Assembly (NCBI RefSeq): GCF_019175285.1
Contig: NC_056527.1
Coordinates: forward strand, 120,801,273 to 120,865,272
Origin: Sceloporus undulatus
Lineage: Eukaryota; Chordata; Lepidosauria; Squamata; Phrynosomatidae
Direction of reading: 5' to 3'
DNA: 64,000 bases
The position numbers were made by a program, and so were the translations under genes. This document shows, piece by piece, positions 12,049 to 23,815 of this stretch. The stretch's first letter is position 1. Each line of letters starts with the position of its first letter. The notes under the pieces are model-generated. The model was not told where the DNA came from, made no database searches, and saw nothing but the letters and a program-made list of their open reading frames with translations.

Positions 12049-12491
12049 TAAACTCATACCCATCTAGCATGCAGTCTTCCTCTCTTTCTGCTTCCTTCCA
12101 CCTTTTCTATCATTGTTGTCTTTTCCAAGGATTCATGTCTATGAGTGTTTTTAGCTTATACTGTACTTGGTCAGGCCCTCCATTTTTCTGTCCAGGAGGA
12201 ATCTCCAAATGTCCTCCACTTTGAGCCTGACTGAGAAGCATGATTTTTTGTAGATATGAGTGTTTTAGCTTTTCTTTGGTCAGGTCCTCCAGCCCTCCAT
12301 ATTGGAAAAGACAATAATGATAGGGAAGGTGAAGGGAAGTAAGAAGAGAGGAAGACTGCATGCTAGATGAGTATGTGTTTATAAGCGCTAGTGGAGGAGT
12401 GGAGGAGAAAGGTGCTTGGAGATGGCTCATCCATAAGGTCACCATGAATTGAGGTTGACTTGGGGACTTGTTGACTTAACAACAACAACAA
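12049..12491. mobile_element. Fold-back pair of RTE-BovB LINE 3' fragments
   Basis: The right part (12,300-12,491) runs AAAAGACAATAATGATAGGG, GAGGAAGACTGCATGCTAG and ends AAGGTCACCATGAATTGAGG followed by AACAACAACAAAC, a BovB-type 3' end in plus orientation. The left part (12,049-12,128) is an inverted copy of the GAGGAAGACTGCATGCTAG region. The spacer also holds a direct repeat (TATGAGTGTTTTTAGCTT at 12,140 and 12,254). The arms are about 80 bases long and estimated by eye at 80-90% complementary. Confidence 0.65.
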
Positions 12492-13141
12492 ACCCAGGTC
12501 AAGATCTTCTGACAAAGCCTAAGAGGCAAGGTTGGATGGGGAAGAAACAGGGATGCTGGTGGGTCTCTCAGCCTCCAACAAAGGCAAGACATGATGCTGA
12601 TCTACTAAAAAGACATTTCTGCATTTATGAGTTCCCATCACGCAAGATCTGCTTCTGTCTCGGTGGAAGGCCTGGAACAAAGTGGGTTTTCCCCTCCTCA
12701 GGCAGCTCACCAGACAGTGATTAAAAATTCATCACGAAGTCTCAGCCAATCTGTTCCTCCTTCACTGGATGCAGCAGAGAAAGGAGGAGAAGGAAGACAG
12801 GGACAGAAAACATGAAGACGCAGAAGCATTTTAAAAGTGCGTTTGCTCTTTATGCTCTTAATGCAGGGGTGGGACATGTGTGGTGGCCCTGGGACCACAT
12901 ATGACCCACTTCCGAAGGTTGCTTTTGGGGTCTTTGGGCCTTCTCCCAAATCACCTTTTTTGGGCCCAAGAGGGGCAAATGCCTTCCCCCCAGGGACCCT
13001 CAGCAAGTCATCTTTTAATCAGTGGCAGGAACCCCCTGGTTTCATTTTACTGGGGTCAGTTTGTGCAAGTCCTGGGAAACGGCTGGGTGGTGAATCCTAT
13101 GTCTGTGGGACGGAAAATCTTCTCCAGGTTTTCATCCAGCC

Positions 13142-13271
13142 CAGTGGTTCCCAAACTTAGGTCCTCCAGACATTTTAGACTCCCAGAATTCCTGATTGCT
13201 GGCCAAGCTGGCTGGGGCTCCTGGGAGCTGAAGTCCAAAATACTTGGAGGACCAAAGTTTGGGGAGCACTG
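13142..13271. mobile_element. hAT-like MITE
   Basis: The terminal inverted repeats are CAGTGGTTCCCAAACTTAGG and the approximate inverse CCAAAGTTTGGGGAGCACTG. CAGNGGTTCYCAAAC ends are typical of hAT non-autonomous elements. The interior is itself a palindrome (AGACTCCCAGAATTCCTG and CTCCTGGGAGCTGAAGTC). No clean 8-base target duplication was visible. Confidence 0.7.
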
Positions 13272-14435
13272 ATAGCCTTTCAAGGTACAACCCACGGTGC
13301 TGGAATGGAGCGCTCCCTTGCCACAGTCCAAACCCTGTAATGTATTTACCATCCCAGTGACACGGAAGGTAATTTTTTATTATTATTTTATTACTATATT
13401 CACCCAATAGGATTAAAGGAAGCTGATCACCAAAACGGGTAGAACCTTTTCACTTTCATTGCCTCTCCCCATTTGAATTTTTTAGTAGAAGCCATCCTTG
13501 TGCCAATTACTTTGGACAGGAGACTGACCACCATCCAGAGTGGAGTTGTTCCTTCAAGGCCTCCTGAATAGCCCTCTTCCAGCTGGTCATCATAAACACC
13601 ACCCTCTTCCCCCCATTTCCCTCTCTATCCCTATTTTCCTGGCATGTTGTGTCTGAAATGGCAAGCCCAAGAGCAAAGACTGTTCTGTCCTGGAGTCTTA
13701 CTTTTGACCAAAGCATGAGGGACAAATGCTTTAAATAAGTAAGAAAGAAATGATTGCATTCCTGAAGATGCTATACAACAAAGCAGTCGAGCTTTAGGGT
13801 TTCTTCCACCGTGTTTTTGTGCTTTTACAGAACCAAAGTGAAATTTGCAAATATTTGTGCTGTTGGACAGAGTTTTGAAGGCAAAGTTGCAAACCCCAAA
13901 AACCCAAAGAGGAGAATTTGGAGGAGTAAGATCTTTCTAGCTCTAAAACTGGACAGGAATGCAGATGTGCAGCCACTTGAGCACATGTGCTGTTTGTTTC
14001 TGCCTCCTCTTCTCCAAGAACGTACATACATACAGTCAGCCTCCTCATACTCCAGCATCAGGGCCTTTGTTGCACCAACACAGTTGACAAAAGGATAATG
14101 TAGGAGTGATAGTTCAGCAGGGAGGGAGCGTCGCGACGCGGGTGGGGGGTCTCCAAACACAAAGCCCAGCTCATGGGCTTCTCGCCTCCAGAGGTGCAAT
14201 TACCTTTTGATACATTAGCATGCGCATGGATGCTATTTCCCCTCCGCATTGATCTTGGTATTTAAGGGAGCCATTCAGAGCAGTAGGAGACGGCTGACAG
14301 AAGCAGAGGGCATTCTGCCGGTGGATATGAGAGACATTCTCCAGAGATCTTTGCGGGGCTTAGAAAAGATCTTTTACCCAAGTTTATTCAGAAATGTATA
14401 TTTTCTTCCCATTTCTAGAATCAGACATGCATGCA

Positions 14436-14477
14436 CACACACACACACACACACAAACTATCATCATCATCATCATC
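14436..14477. repeat. (CA)n and (CAT)n microsatellites
   Basis: A run of CA units is directly followed by CATCATCATCATCATC. The neighbourhood otherwise looks unique. Confidence 0.85.
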
Positions 14478-14736
14478 CCCATTTCACACTAACATCTGCT
14501 AACCTTGTGCGTCCCCAGATCTTTGACCTTAAGACACAGGTTCTCCCTTCCTTAGATAACAATGGAAGCCATTCCCCAGTTTTGCTTCTAAGACCCATTT
14601 AGATTCTCCCTTTTGTCTGAAATAGGTACAGGGTCTCCCACATCTTAGGACCAATTCCCGAATCACAAGGCATTAAGGCAAGGGATGAATCTCTCGGGGA
14701 AAGTGCTGCCCTGAAAAGAAATATTTTCCCCTAGGG

Positions 14737-14955
14737 CAGCATGGCCTAGTGATTTGAGTGTTGGGTGATGACTCTGGTGACCAGGGTTCAATTCCCAGTT
14801 TGGCCATGGAACCCACTGGGTGACATCAGGCAAGTCATACTCTCTCAGTCTCAAGGGAAGGCAATGGCAAACCTCCTCTGAACAACTCTTGCCAAGAAAA
14901 ACCCATGATAGGGATGCCCTGTCAGAAATGACTTGAAGGTACCCAACAACAGAAC
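14737..14955 (+). mobile_element. Sauria SINE, near full length
   Basis: GCAGCATGGCCTAGTGATTTG, the B box GGGTTCAATTCCC, the central domain and a tail ACTTGAAGGTACCCAACAAC, in order, in plus orientation. Confidence 0.87.
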
Positions 14956-16386
14956 CAGAAGGCTACTCCCCTGGAAGATTTTGATGCCACACTGACAAGC
15001 AGGATCTCAGCACCAGTGTAGCTTTGCATGTGGAGCTGCACACCGCACAACCTCAGCGTAGGATCTCAGCCGCAGCCAAAGGAGGTCAACATGTCATCTG
15101 TCGGAAGGCATTGGGGTCAGCGGCTGTGCTGTTGATGTTCTGTCAGACAGATGGGGAGATGCTGACCTCTTCTCTCACAGAGCTTATCTGTCATTGACCT
15201 TATTCCTTTGGGCCAGGAGACCCTTTGCAAGAATCCGGCACCTGTATTATCCCAAATCTGTGTCTGTAGATTCAAAATGTGTTCTGTCACCACATTGCAG
15301 GCTAGCTGTCTTCTTCCATTTTGTCCCTTTGCTCAGGCTGGAGGGGGTTTCACTGGAGATGAAGACTGAAGCAGCCGCCTCCAGGTTTCTTTTGCCAGAG
15401 CTTCCCTTCCTTCCCTCTGAGCCATCGCTCCACTCATCTGGCTCACATAATGTCTTTGTTTTTCTCGTTTGAAGTACAAATTTTAAGATTATCCATCCCT
15501 AGTGGAACAAGGGAAGGACAATAAGGAAGCATAGACTTCTTTCTTCTGAGGTTATTTTCGGTAGTTGCAATAACCCACCTGGGCAAAATTGCTCCCAGGT
15601 CTGCAAATGAAAGCACAGCATCTCTCACTCACATAGCAGAAGAGAAAAAGACAGAGACTGGCTGTGAAAAGCAGGCAGAAGGATCCATTTAAGCCAGGCT
15701 TCAGCCCCAGAACCTCTTTAAGCTGATCTGAACCCCATCCCCCAAATAGCTCAAGCCATTTGAGTGGTCTGCTTAAAGTTTGGCCCAAAGTTTGGAACCA
15801 ATTGTCCAACTCATATGGAAGCCATCATGTGCCACTAGTCTCTGAGCATGCTTAAGGTTTCCAATCACTTACACACCACTTAGTTATTGCAAGTCAGGGT
15901 TGGCTTTTCTTTAGCATCGCTGCAAAAGAACAGCAGGAGTTTGGAGGAGAAAGAAATATGAAACGTCTTGGTATGATCCTCCTTCCCCCTTTTAATTCCT
16001 TAATGACCCACATCCCTGCAGAGGCCTTCTTGCATTCTGTCATCGGAAAAATAATCCCTCTCTGTATGCCAGCTACTAATGGGATGCTATTTGAGGATGC
16101 CAGCCTTCCCTCTGCCACCATCATGGCAAGGGTCAGATACAAGGTGAGAAGGTCTAGGAGAGAAAGAGGAGAGAGGAAAAAGAGACGTGATGGGAAGATA
16201 GGAGTTTTTAAAAGACATTTCGGTCTCGGTCTCTTTTGCGCAGAGATTGTGAGAAGGCAGGGGAAAGCAGAGGCACTTTTGTTAGGATTGGTCTTTAGAG
16301 TCTTTCTGCACTGTGCAGTTGTAACTACTTGTCATGGCACTCTTTTAATGCAAGACTCAGCCATATGGAAAGGCTTGGAAGCTTTG

Positions 16387-16445
16387 TGTGTTGTGTGCCT
16401 TCAAGAAGTTTTTGGCTCCTGGTGGCCCACAGAAAACCCAATTAC
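16387..16445 (-). mobile_element. Sauria SINE tail fragment
   Basis: GTGTTGTGTGCCTTCAAGAAG followed by a degraded GTGGCCCACAGAAAACCC. Only the tail survives. Confidence 0.65.
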
Positions 16446-16486
16446 AGGGATTTATTGATTTAATTTTTGGGCAAGAGGGGAACTCA

Positions 16487-16602
16487 CCTGGCCTTCCAGA
16501 TGTTGCTGGACTGCAACCCCCAGCATGCCTCACTCCATTGATGGTGCCAGCTAGGGCTGATGGGAGCAGCAGTCAAACAATATCTGGAACTCTGCAAAAT
16601 GC
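16487..16602. repeat. Short fold-back MITE
   Basis: CCAGATGTTGCTGGACTGCA at the left and the inverted GCAGTCAAACAATATCTGGA at the right enclose ACCCCCAGCATGCCTCACTC. It is the same general type as 8,001-8,092 and 50,992-51,115. Confidence 0.65.
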
Positions 16603-17446
16603 CCTCCTGTGCAATAAAATGTAGGAATCTGAATCTTCTTGTGGTTGGAGCTTTTTCCTTTTGAAAGGAAGGAACCTGTCAGAGCAATAGCACACATGGC
16701 AAAGGGTTCACATAGAGAAAGACGTTTGATTGATGGTCCATTTAATTGTCTTCATTGGTCCCTCTCCCTCTCTCTCTCTCTCTCCCTCCAATTTGGCCGT
16801 TTAGTTAATCCGCTTTGAGAACTGGCGGAAGCGGTCACATCAACCTCAATGCCCCACGGATGCTTGGTGCCAGGAGTCCAGACCCTCCTCAGAGGTCAAC
16901 TAGCAGAAAGTGTGGGGCCAGAGGACCAGGAGGTCTTGAGAAATCAGCAAAGGTTTTATAGGAATCTTGCATTCTAAATCCAAAAACGACCTTAAGAGCT
17001 GCTCCGTCACTTAGTTTGTTCAGAAATTGCTTTGATGTCTCTTTGTTGTACTCAGTGCAAAGAATCCTGCAAAGAATTAATCCAGCAAAGAGTAAGAAAG
17101 AATGGGGTTAAAGTCTTCTCATATACTTTCAAAACACTTAAATTTGCTGATATGTAAGACAAAAAGCCCTACAAGAAATTGCACTGGAACAAGAGCCTCT
17201 GCTCTTAAAGCCTATTAACAACTGAACTGATAAAAAATATTGAATTTTTGAAAGAACCATCTAACAACACAGTTTTTCAAATTGAGCACCCCAGAATACA
17301 GTTTAAAAGCTACAATATTGGGGGAGGGGGTTCTATTGCTCTTGCCAGAGCAAGGAAAAGTTACTTTTTGGGATGACCACTCCCTAAATATGACTGTAAC
17401 ACCTTGAAAACAACCCCTCATCTGCTTTTGAAAGCTTATCAATGTC

Positions 17447-17495
17447 ATACCTGGTTAGTACTTGGATGAGAGACCTCCAGGAGGAAAAATCCATG
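17447..17495 (+). mobile_element. 5S-like SINE remnant
   Basis: CCTGGTTAGTACTTGGATGA matches the 5S rRNA internal region. Only about 40 bases are recognisable, so this is a SINE relic and not a 5S gene. Confidence 0.5.
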
Positions 17496-17732
17496 TAAAA
17501 GTAGGAGGGGACAATCCCACTAGAAACCACAGAGACCCATGGCTGCCGGTCAGTGTCAGCAACACTGGCCTGGGGAGGATGAAGGGTCTGGCTCAGTCTA
17601 AAGGCAGTTTCTTATGCATTTACCAGCATCTCCAGGCAAGGCTAGGAAGGAATTGTATTGGAAACCCTGGAGAGCTGCCAGTCAGAGTTGGGAATACTGG
17701 CTCAGATGTAGCCCTAGGGCTGTCTCCTAATT

Positions 17733-19166
17733 GACATACTCTCTGACCTTGGGTTCTCAGACTCTGTTCTTGACTGGTTTAGATCTTATTTGTCTGGCAG
17801 ATCTTTTGCAGTAGTTGCAGGTGGTCAGACTTCTTCTCCTGTTCCCTTATCTGTTGGAGTTCCCCAGGGCTCTGTTCTGGGTCCCCTTCTGTTTTCTCTC
17901 TACACACTGTCCTTAGGAAAACTCATCAGCTCTTTTGGTTTTTCCTACCATCTCTATGCCGATGACACCCAGCTGTATCTTTCCACCCCTGACCTTTCTC
18001 CAAGGCTTGAACAGCAAGTCTCGTCTTGCCTTACAGCTGTCTCACAGTGGATGCGCCATCGGCGTTTGAAGCTCAACATGTCCAAGATGGAGCTTCTTGT
18101 CTTTCCTCCTAAGGCCAACCTTCAACACTCCTTTTCTGTCTCTGTGGACAACATTTCCATTCAACCAGTCCAGCAAGCCCGCAGTCTTGGCTTTATCTTT
18201 GACTCTTCTCTGTCGTGTATCCCTCAGATCCAGACCACTGCCAAGGCTTGTAGATTCTTTTTGTACAATATTGCCAAAATCCGACCATATCTCTCCGCCT
18301 CTACTGCCAAGATCCTGGTCCATGCCCTAGTGATCTCACGACTTGATTACTGTAATGTCCTCCTGGCTGGGCTTCCTTTTTCTCACCTCCGTCCTTTAAT
18401 CTCTGTCCAGCATTCAGCTGCACGCATTATCACTTCCACCCACCGCTCTGACCACATCTCTCCTGTCTTGGCATCCCTTCACTGGCTCCCCCTCCCTTTC
18501 CGCATTCAGTATAAGCTCCTGCTGTCGACATTCAAAGCCCTCCATGGACTGGCCCCTCCTTACTTATCTGACCTTCTTTCTCCTCACCTTCCCACCAGGG
18601 CCCTCCGTTCTGGTAGTCAAGGGTTCCTGTCCCAGCCCAGGATTTCCTCTGCCCCATCCCGGATTCGCCCCTTTTCACTTGCTGCCCCTCACTCCTGGAA
18701 CCTTCTTCCTCCACAAGCAAGAGCCATCACTTCTTTAACCAGCTTCAAAACGGAGTTGAAAACCATCCTATTCAGAGAAGCCTTCCCAGGCATCGCATAA
18801 TTGTCGCTTACTATCTGATGTTCTGTTGTTGGCTGTTTATTGATCCATTTCCTGTATTGCTATGTACTGTATATGTATTATCCTACTTGTGAGTATGTAT
18901 TTTCCCTGGATAATGATTAACCTTCCATTTTGAAGCCAAGCCCTCCCTTCAGTCCATCTGCCTTGGTCCAGGCCTCGGAGGTTGAGAGGAACTGCTGGAC
19001 CTCTGACCCTTTCCCGTCACCACCCCCTTCTCCTTCTGTGTCATGTCTTTTTAGATTGTAAGCCTGAGGGCAGGGAACCGTCTAACTAAAAAGATTGTAT
19101 GTACAGCGCTGTGTAAATTTACAGCGCTTCATAAATAAAGGTTAATAATAATAATAATAATAGAAG
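17733..19166 (+). mobile_element. L2-clade LINE, 5' truncated, with a long open reverse-transcriptase frame
   Basis: An uninterrupted frame runs from about 17,733 to the stop at 18,798-18,800. It encodes the C-terminal reverse-transcriptase half: [10 protein letters not shown], then [17 protein letters not shown], then the catalytic [10 protein letters not shown] motif (about residues 55-65 of the segment), then the LINE C-terminal part with [28 protein letters not shown] and [14 protein letters not shown]. The 3' region has AGATTGTAAGCCTGAGGGCAGG, ACAGCGCTTCATAAATAAAG and a (TAA)n tail at 19,143-19,166, as expected for L2-type LINEs. The endonuclease and the 5' part of the reverse transcriptase are absent, so it cannot be autonomous. 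The intact frame suggests a fairly recent insertion. Confidence 0.88.
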
Positions 19167-19174
19167 AAGGACAG

Positions 19175-19222
19175 TTTTGGAAGCCATTGTATAGATAAAT
19201 CTACATAGTAAATCTACAGCAC

Positions 19223-19280
<58 letters not shown>
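19175..19280 (+). repeat. Second L2-type tail with a long (TAA)n run
   Basis: GTATAGATAAATCTACATAG and TAAATCTACAGCACTATAA resemble the end of the preceding L2 3' UTR and lead into about 19 TAA units (19,224-19,280). This is either a nested second tail or a duplicated 3' end. Confidence 0.7.
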
Positions 19281-20127
19281 GATGCAATGTCCTTAGGCAT
19301 ATGTGTCCCTGGGCTTGGTGCCGCCTGTGCCAGCCAGAAGGTCTTGAACTTGCTTCCCAAAGCTTGCTTTCCCTGCTATGCTGGGAAAACATCTTGCTCT
19401 CACCCAGAAGACGATGCCCAGAGAGAGTTCTGCCAACTTGCATTACATCTCTGCTGCTGCCTGCCTCCAACCCTGAGGCCCTCAGAAGGACTCTCCTCCC
19501 ATAAAAACCAGCTCCTTGCCCTCTTCAGTGGGCAACTTCACTTCATCCCAGCCCTGCCTCTGCTGGCTGCATGCCACCATTAGGTTTCCAGAGCACCATG
19601 TGCCAGATCCAGTTCATGCACAAATGCGTCTTGAAACCCCAGACGGCTCCAGAACGTTTGCGGTGTCGTTGCAAACTTGTGTGCCTTGCCCAACCATTTC
19701 ATTATCCCTTGAATTGTCTCTTGCCTGTGACTCTTGTCTGCATGTTCTTACCGGTGTGTGGTTGTTTTCCTTAAGCACCACATAGACAGAAGGCTATTAA
19801 TTTTGGCATCCTTGGCAACAGTCCCTTTGAGAGAGAGTGCAGTAAGGATGAGGTTTGCTCTCATCAAGCATACAGGGGAGACACTGCCAAGCTGGTGAGA
19901 GGAGAAGACATAGCATCGGCCATTTGGGACTCCTTCCCATCTGGAGACTTTTGGGGGGAAACAGGGGCATGGGACCCAAGTGAGGCTGTGTTTGGAGGGC
20001 AGGATGAAGCTGGGTTGTTCCCTAATCCAAGCCTGTGCTAGGCATCCTGGTGGTCAGCTGCTGATTCTGGGAGGGAGAAGCTGCTGCATTGGTTGACCAT
20101 TTAGAGTGGGTTGGGGTCTTTAAATCA

Positions 20128-20256
20128 ATGCTGGGCTGGCTCTTAGGACTGATTCCAGGCTCTTTGGGTTGATGCCAGGCTTTTGGGACTGATGCCAGGC
20201 TCTGAGGACTGATACAAGTCTCTTTGAATTAATGCCAAGCTCTTTGGTTCAATGCC
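20128..20256. repeat. 20-bp minisatellite
   Basis: Tandem units of exactly 20 bases start at 20,152, of the form ATGCCAGGCTCTTTGGGTTG. Five full degenerate units plus partial ones occur; unit sequences vary at several positions, so the array is not recently homogenised. Confidence 0.85.
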
Positions 20257-20311
20257 GTCGCTCATCCTTTTCTCCTTTTATGTCGGCTTTGGACTCTGAG
20301 TTCCTGAGTGT

Positions 20312-20452
20312 ATATCCACACTGCAGAATTAAAACAGTTTGACATCACTTGAACTGCTATGACTCTATTTTGCAAAACCCTGGGATTTGTAGGCACCAGA
20401 GCTCTCTGACGGATCGAGCTGAATACCTTGCCAAACTACAAAAGGTTCAGGC
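20312..20452. repeat. Fold-back MITE, right arm lost
   Basis: TCCACACTGCAGAATTAAAA, CAGTTTGACATCACTTGAAC, CTGGGATTTGTAGGCACCAG and the inverted GCCAAACTACAAAAGG belong to the common palindromic MITE family. The distal arm is not seen. Confidence 0.75.
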
Positions 20453-20929
20453 ACCGGTCCTGGACATCTGGGAATCTTATTCAGGTTAGATATGAACCAG
20501 TGACTATCCTACAGAAGGGACTGTTTCCTACACAGAGAGAAAAGGAGCAGGCAGACAGCTTTTTCAAAACAAAACAAACTCAAACACAAATTACTGTCAT
20601 CGCAATCTGGATCGGGAAGAATGTGCACACACAGCTCTGTGTCAAAAAGCCACGCACAAAACAAGGCCTTTGCCGGCACAATTCCTCCGGCCGTTCCCTA
20701 TTGTGCCGAAATTTCAGGCCGTTCTGCTGCCTCAACTGCAAGAGAGAGCTTTTCTGTAAATACATTAATAAATCTATTTCATCTTCACTATGCTTTTGCC
20801 AGGACACGGTTTTGGGTGGAAAATGGTTTAGACTAATGCAAAACCATGTGGGAAGCCACAATTCTAACTCAAAGTCTGTTGTTCCCCCCTTTTCCCTATC
20901 TTCTTATGTCTTCTGGGGTAGAACCGAGA

Positions 20930-21320
20930 AGCATGGCCATGTTAGTCTGAGAAATCAGGATGCAAAGGGATCTTTTAGCATCTTTGAGACTAAGGTCCAA
21001 AACACACTGCAGAAATAATTCAGTTTGAGACCGCTTTAACTGCCCTGGGATGAGTGTTAGGGAATCCTGTGAATTGTAGTTTATGGTGGCACTTCTCTGA
21101 CAGAGAAGGCTAAATGTCTCACAAAACTACAGCTCCCAGAATTCCCTAGCATTGAGCCAGGGAAGTTAAAGCGGTCCGAAACTGCATTATTTCTGCATTG
21201 TGTTTTGGACCTCTCTGAAAGAAAGAATCTGGTAGCACAACTTGAGTCTCCTTCTCAAAGGCATGGAGTGGAGGAAGAAATTGTAGCATGCAAGTTACCA
21301 AATGCATCTGAAGAAGCAGG
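20930..21320. repeat. Unclassified dispersed repeat interrupted by a fold-back MITE
   Basis: ATGGCCATGTTAGTCTGAG and TTTTAGCATCTTTGAGACTA on the left, and AATCTGGTAGCACAACTTGAG on the right, belong to the same family as the tandem units at 45,471-45,855. The MITE at 21,000-21,213 splits it, so the host repeat is older. Confidence 0.6.
21000..21213. repeat. Complete fold-back MITE (reference copy)
   Basis: The left end GGTCCAAAACACACTGCAG and the right end CTGCATTGTGTTTTGGACC are inverted repeats. The arms continue inwards over roughly 95 bases each (AGACCGCTTTAACTGCCCTG against AGGGAAGTTAAAGCGGTCCG; CTGTGAATTGTAGTTTATGG against CAAAACTACAGCTCCCAG). There is no coding capacity. It is probably a non-autonomous DNA transposon; no clear target duplication was found. 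Confidence 0.8.
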
Positions 21321-21513
21321 CCTAGTGGTCTTGTGGTAGATGCCTGGGACACGCCATTGTCTCTGAGGTTAAAGGTTTGATTGACCTTGTTCTGTACCTC
21401 CTGAGCATGATGCACTAAGTGCCAAAAGCACCTGCAGTAACAGCGGCTGCCGCATCCCTTTGGACTCCTGGCCATTAGCTGAGTGAATGTGTCTTCTGCT
21501 CGACCGAGTGCTC

Positions 21514-21556
21514 CGGATGGATGGATGGATGGATGGATGGATGGATGGATGGATGG
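21514..21556. repeat. (GGAT)n microsatellite
   Basis: About ten uninterrupted GGAT units. Confidence 0.92.
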
Positions 21557-23239
21557 GGAGGGGGATTGGGTGGTTGCATGCATGCAGTTTTGAGGGCAAA
21601 CAAAGCAAAAGAAACTGCATTCAGTCCCCTGTCTGTTCTCAGAGGCCCCTGGAAGTTTGGGGAGCGAAGCCGCAAAAGTGAGTGCAGCTGGGTGCATACG
21701 ATTGTGCGTAAAACTCCAGTTCTCCCTGGGCTTTTGTTTCAGTGGCCGCCAGCCGATGTGGATCTTAACAGTGCAATCTGGAAAGGAAACAGGTTCTTAG
21801 CTTCCTGAGAGAGAGACACCTAGGAATAGACTGTGGCCATGCTTTGCTGTTGTTTTTTGCTTGCAGACATTTCAACATTTCTTCATGGATGAAAAGAACT
21901 CATAAAACTAAAAGCAGGGGAAGTCAAATGCATCAGTTTTTCTTATCCCTCTTTGGAAATCTCCCTCCTTGGGTACCAAACAAGGACCAGTGTCTGAGAC
22001 TGGGGCTCCCAGCAGAGCCTGGTTTCAGAGCAGAGTGGAGAAATCCCAGGGTGAAAGCATCACCTTAAAAATCTACCTGTCCTTCTGTCCCTGCGCACTT
22101 TTTTGCAAGGACCTTGTTTCCCATGAAATCCCTATGTGTGCATGTTCCTCCACAAAATGATTCCCAAACTGTGAATAATCTTCGAAAATGTATTTCAATT
22201 TGCACCATTTTCAACAGCTTCCTCGCAGCAAAGCGAAAAAGGGTAAAATGATTCATTCTTGCTGGAGAAGATGAAATTCATGAGGCTCTATGCATCCCTA
22301 GCCCTGGGCCCTGTGTCTGAACAGGGGCTTTCTCAAATAAATTAACGATAGAATGAACGAATGAATGAATGAATTCTCTGCCGGCTGAAAGGCAGGAAGG
22401 CTTTTCGAGCTTCTGAGTGACTTTAATCCCACTCAGATCTTTATTTTTAGGTTGAAGATACATCAGAGTAACTAGGCAACTGGGAATGATACCATTGCGT
22501 TCTTTGGGAGTGGGAGGCAAGCAGAAAGTCACACTTTTTATGGGAAGGTTGGGAGAAGTCTTGAGTGAAATGTTCACGGTTGGATCCCTGGGCTTTGGAA
22601 ATCCATAGGAAAGGAAGGTGTCAGATCAAACTGATCCCAAGATCCCCCTGAAGCAGGAAAGTAGAGGAAAACACAGCAATCCTGGCTTGCTTCACAGAGG
22701 AACATTTGGCCCCTGGACCCTTGCAATTGCCTAACCTTACATTCTTCATCAGTAGGTAGCTGTGCAATCCAACAATACCTGAAGGGCCATACATGTCTAG
22801 CCCTGCTTTGTGTATTTGTGATGCATTTTCTTTCTTTCTTGTGTATTTGTGATGCATTGTCTCACCTTTGGAGACCAGAGATGTAACAATCTGGATTCTT
22901 GTGGGTTTCCTGCTCAATTTCCCCTTTAACAGTTCTTCTAGGGTGAAAAAATAACAGATTTGCACTTCCTTTGCCTTCAAATGACAGCCCTGGAACTGTC
23001 TCATTGGTGGCAATTAAACATTTTTAGCACTAAGAAGCAGGCAGAACTGGGAATAGGGGCCGCAGTCTGTAATTTACAGCCAGGGCTTCCTTAAGAAGCG
23101 ACAATTATTCGGTGACTTGGTTTTTTCCTTTCCTTTCTGTGATTTTTGGGTGTGTACAAAATCCCCCAAGTGTTGCAAAGAAGAATCTTCTGACATCAAT
23201 TGCCAAATTCCTTTTGGGAGGTGGGTGGGAGAGAGGTTG

Positions 23240-23352
23240 GAAAACATAGAATCATAGAATTGTAGACTTGGAAGAGAACCCAAGGGCCATCCAGTCCAAC
23301 CCCATTCTGCCATGCAGGAACTCACCATCAAGGCATCCCTGACAGATGGCCA
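23240..23352 (-). mobile_element. CR1 LINE 3' tip, antisense
   Basis: It starts with CATAGAATCATAGAATTGTAG (inverted terminal octamers), followed by GGGCCATCCAGTCCAACCCC and CATGCAGGAACTCACCATC. This is the minus-strand CR1 3' end. Confidence 0.88.
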
Positions 23353-23687
23353 TCCATGCAGTAGGGGAAAGCCCTAAATTTGGCATGGAATTGCAAGCAT
23401 GGAATGTGCAAAGGAAAATGCTTTCTGGCTGACGATTACGTTTCCTCCAAGGACAGTTTCTGTGGTACCTGAGACCCCAACCTTTTTTAAAAATTCCCCA
23501 AAACTCTTTTTGGCCCCAAATGTCCCTTAAATCATCTAATCCCATGTTAGACCAAGCCACTGTAGACTCATGAGAAGAAGCTTCCTCCCCACAATAGAAA
23601 CAGTCCAAAAATACATGGCAAAATTTTCCAGATGCCTTTGAGACAAAAAACAAACAAAAACCCTTTGCAATATTTATGATTTTGGGC

Positions 23688-23815
23688 GAGTCACACTCTC
23701 TCAGCCTCACAGGAAGGCAATGGGGGAAACTTCCCCAAACAAATCCTGCCAAGAAAAGCCCATGATAGGTTCGCCTTAAGTCAGAAATGACTTGAAGGCA
23801 CACAACAACAAACCC
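23688..23815 (+). mobile_element. Sauria SINE, 5' truncated
   Basis: GGGCGAGTCACACTCTCTC through CCAAGAAAAGCCCATGATAGG to the tail GACTTGAAGGCACACAACAAC. It ends about 120 bases before the first coding exon of ADD2. Confidence 0.87.

Noticed and set aside
15958-16458. A plus-strand open frame of 166 codons
   Set aside because: The protein has no recognisable motif, the C-terminal part runs into a SINE tail, and no promoter or splice context supports it. A chance frame of this size is ordinary in 64 kb.
20128-20256. CRISPR-like array
   Set aside because: Repeats are contiguous with no spacers and the host is a vertebrate. The same reasoning covers 31,740-32,140.
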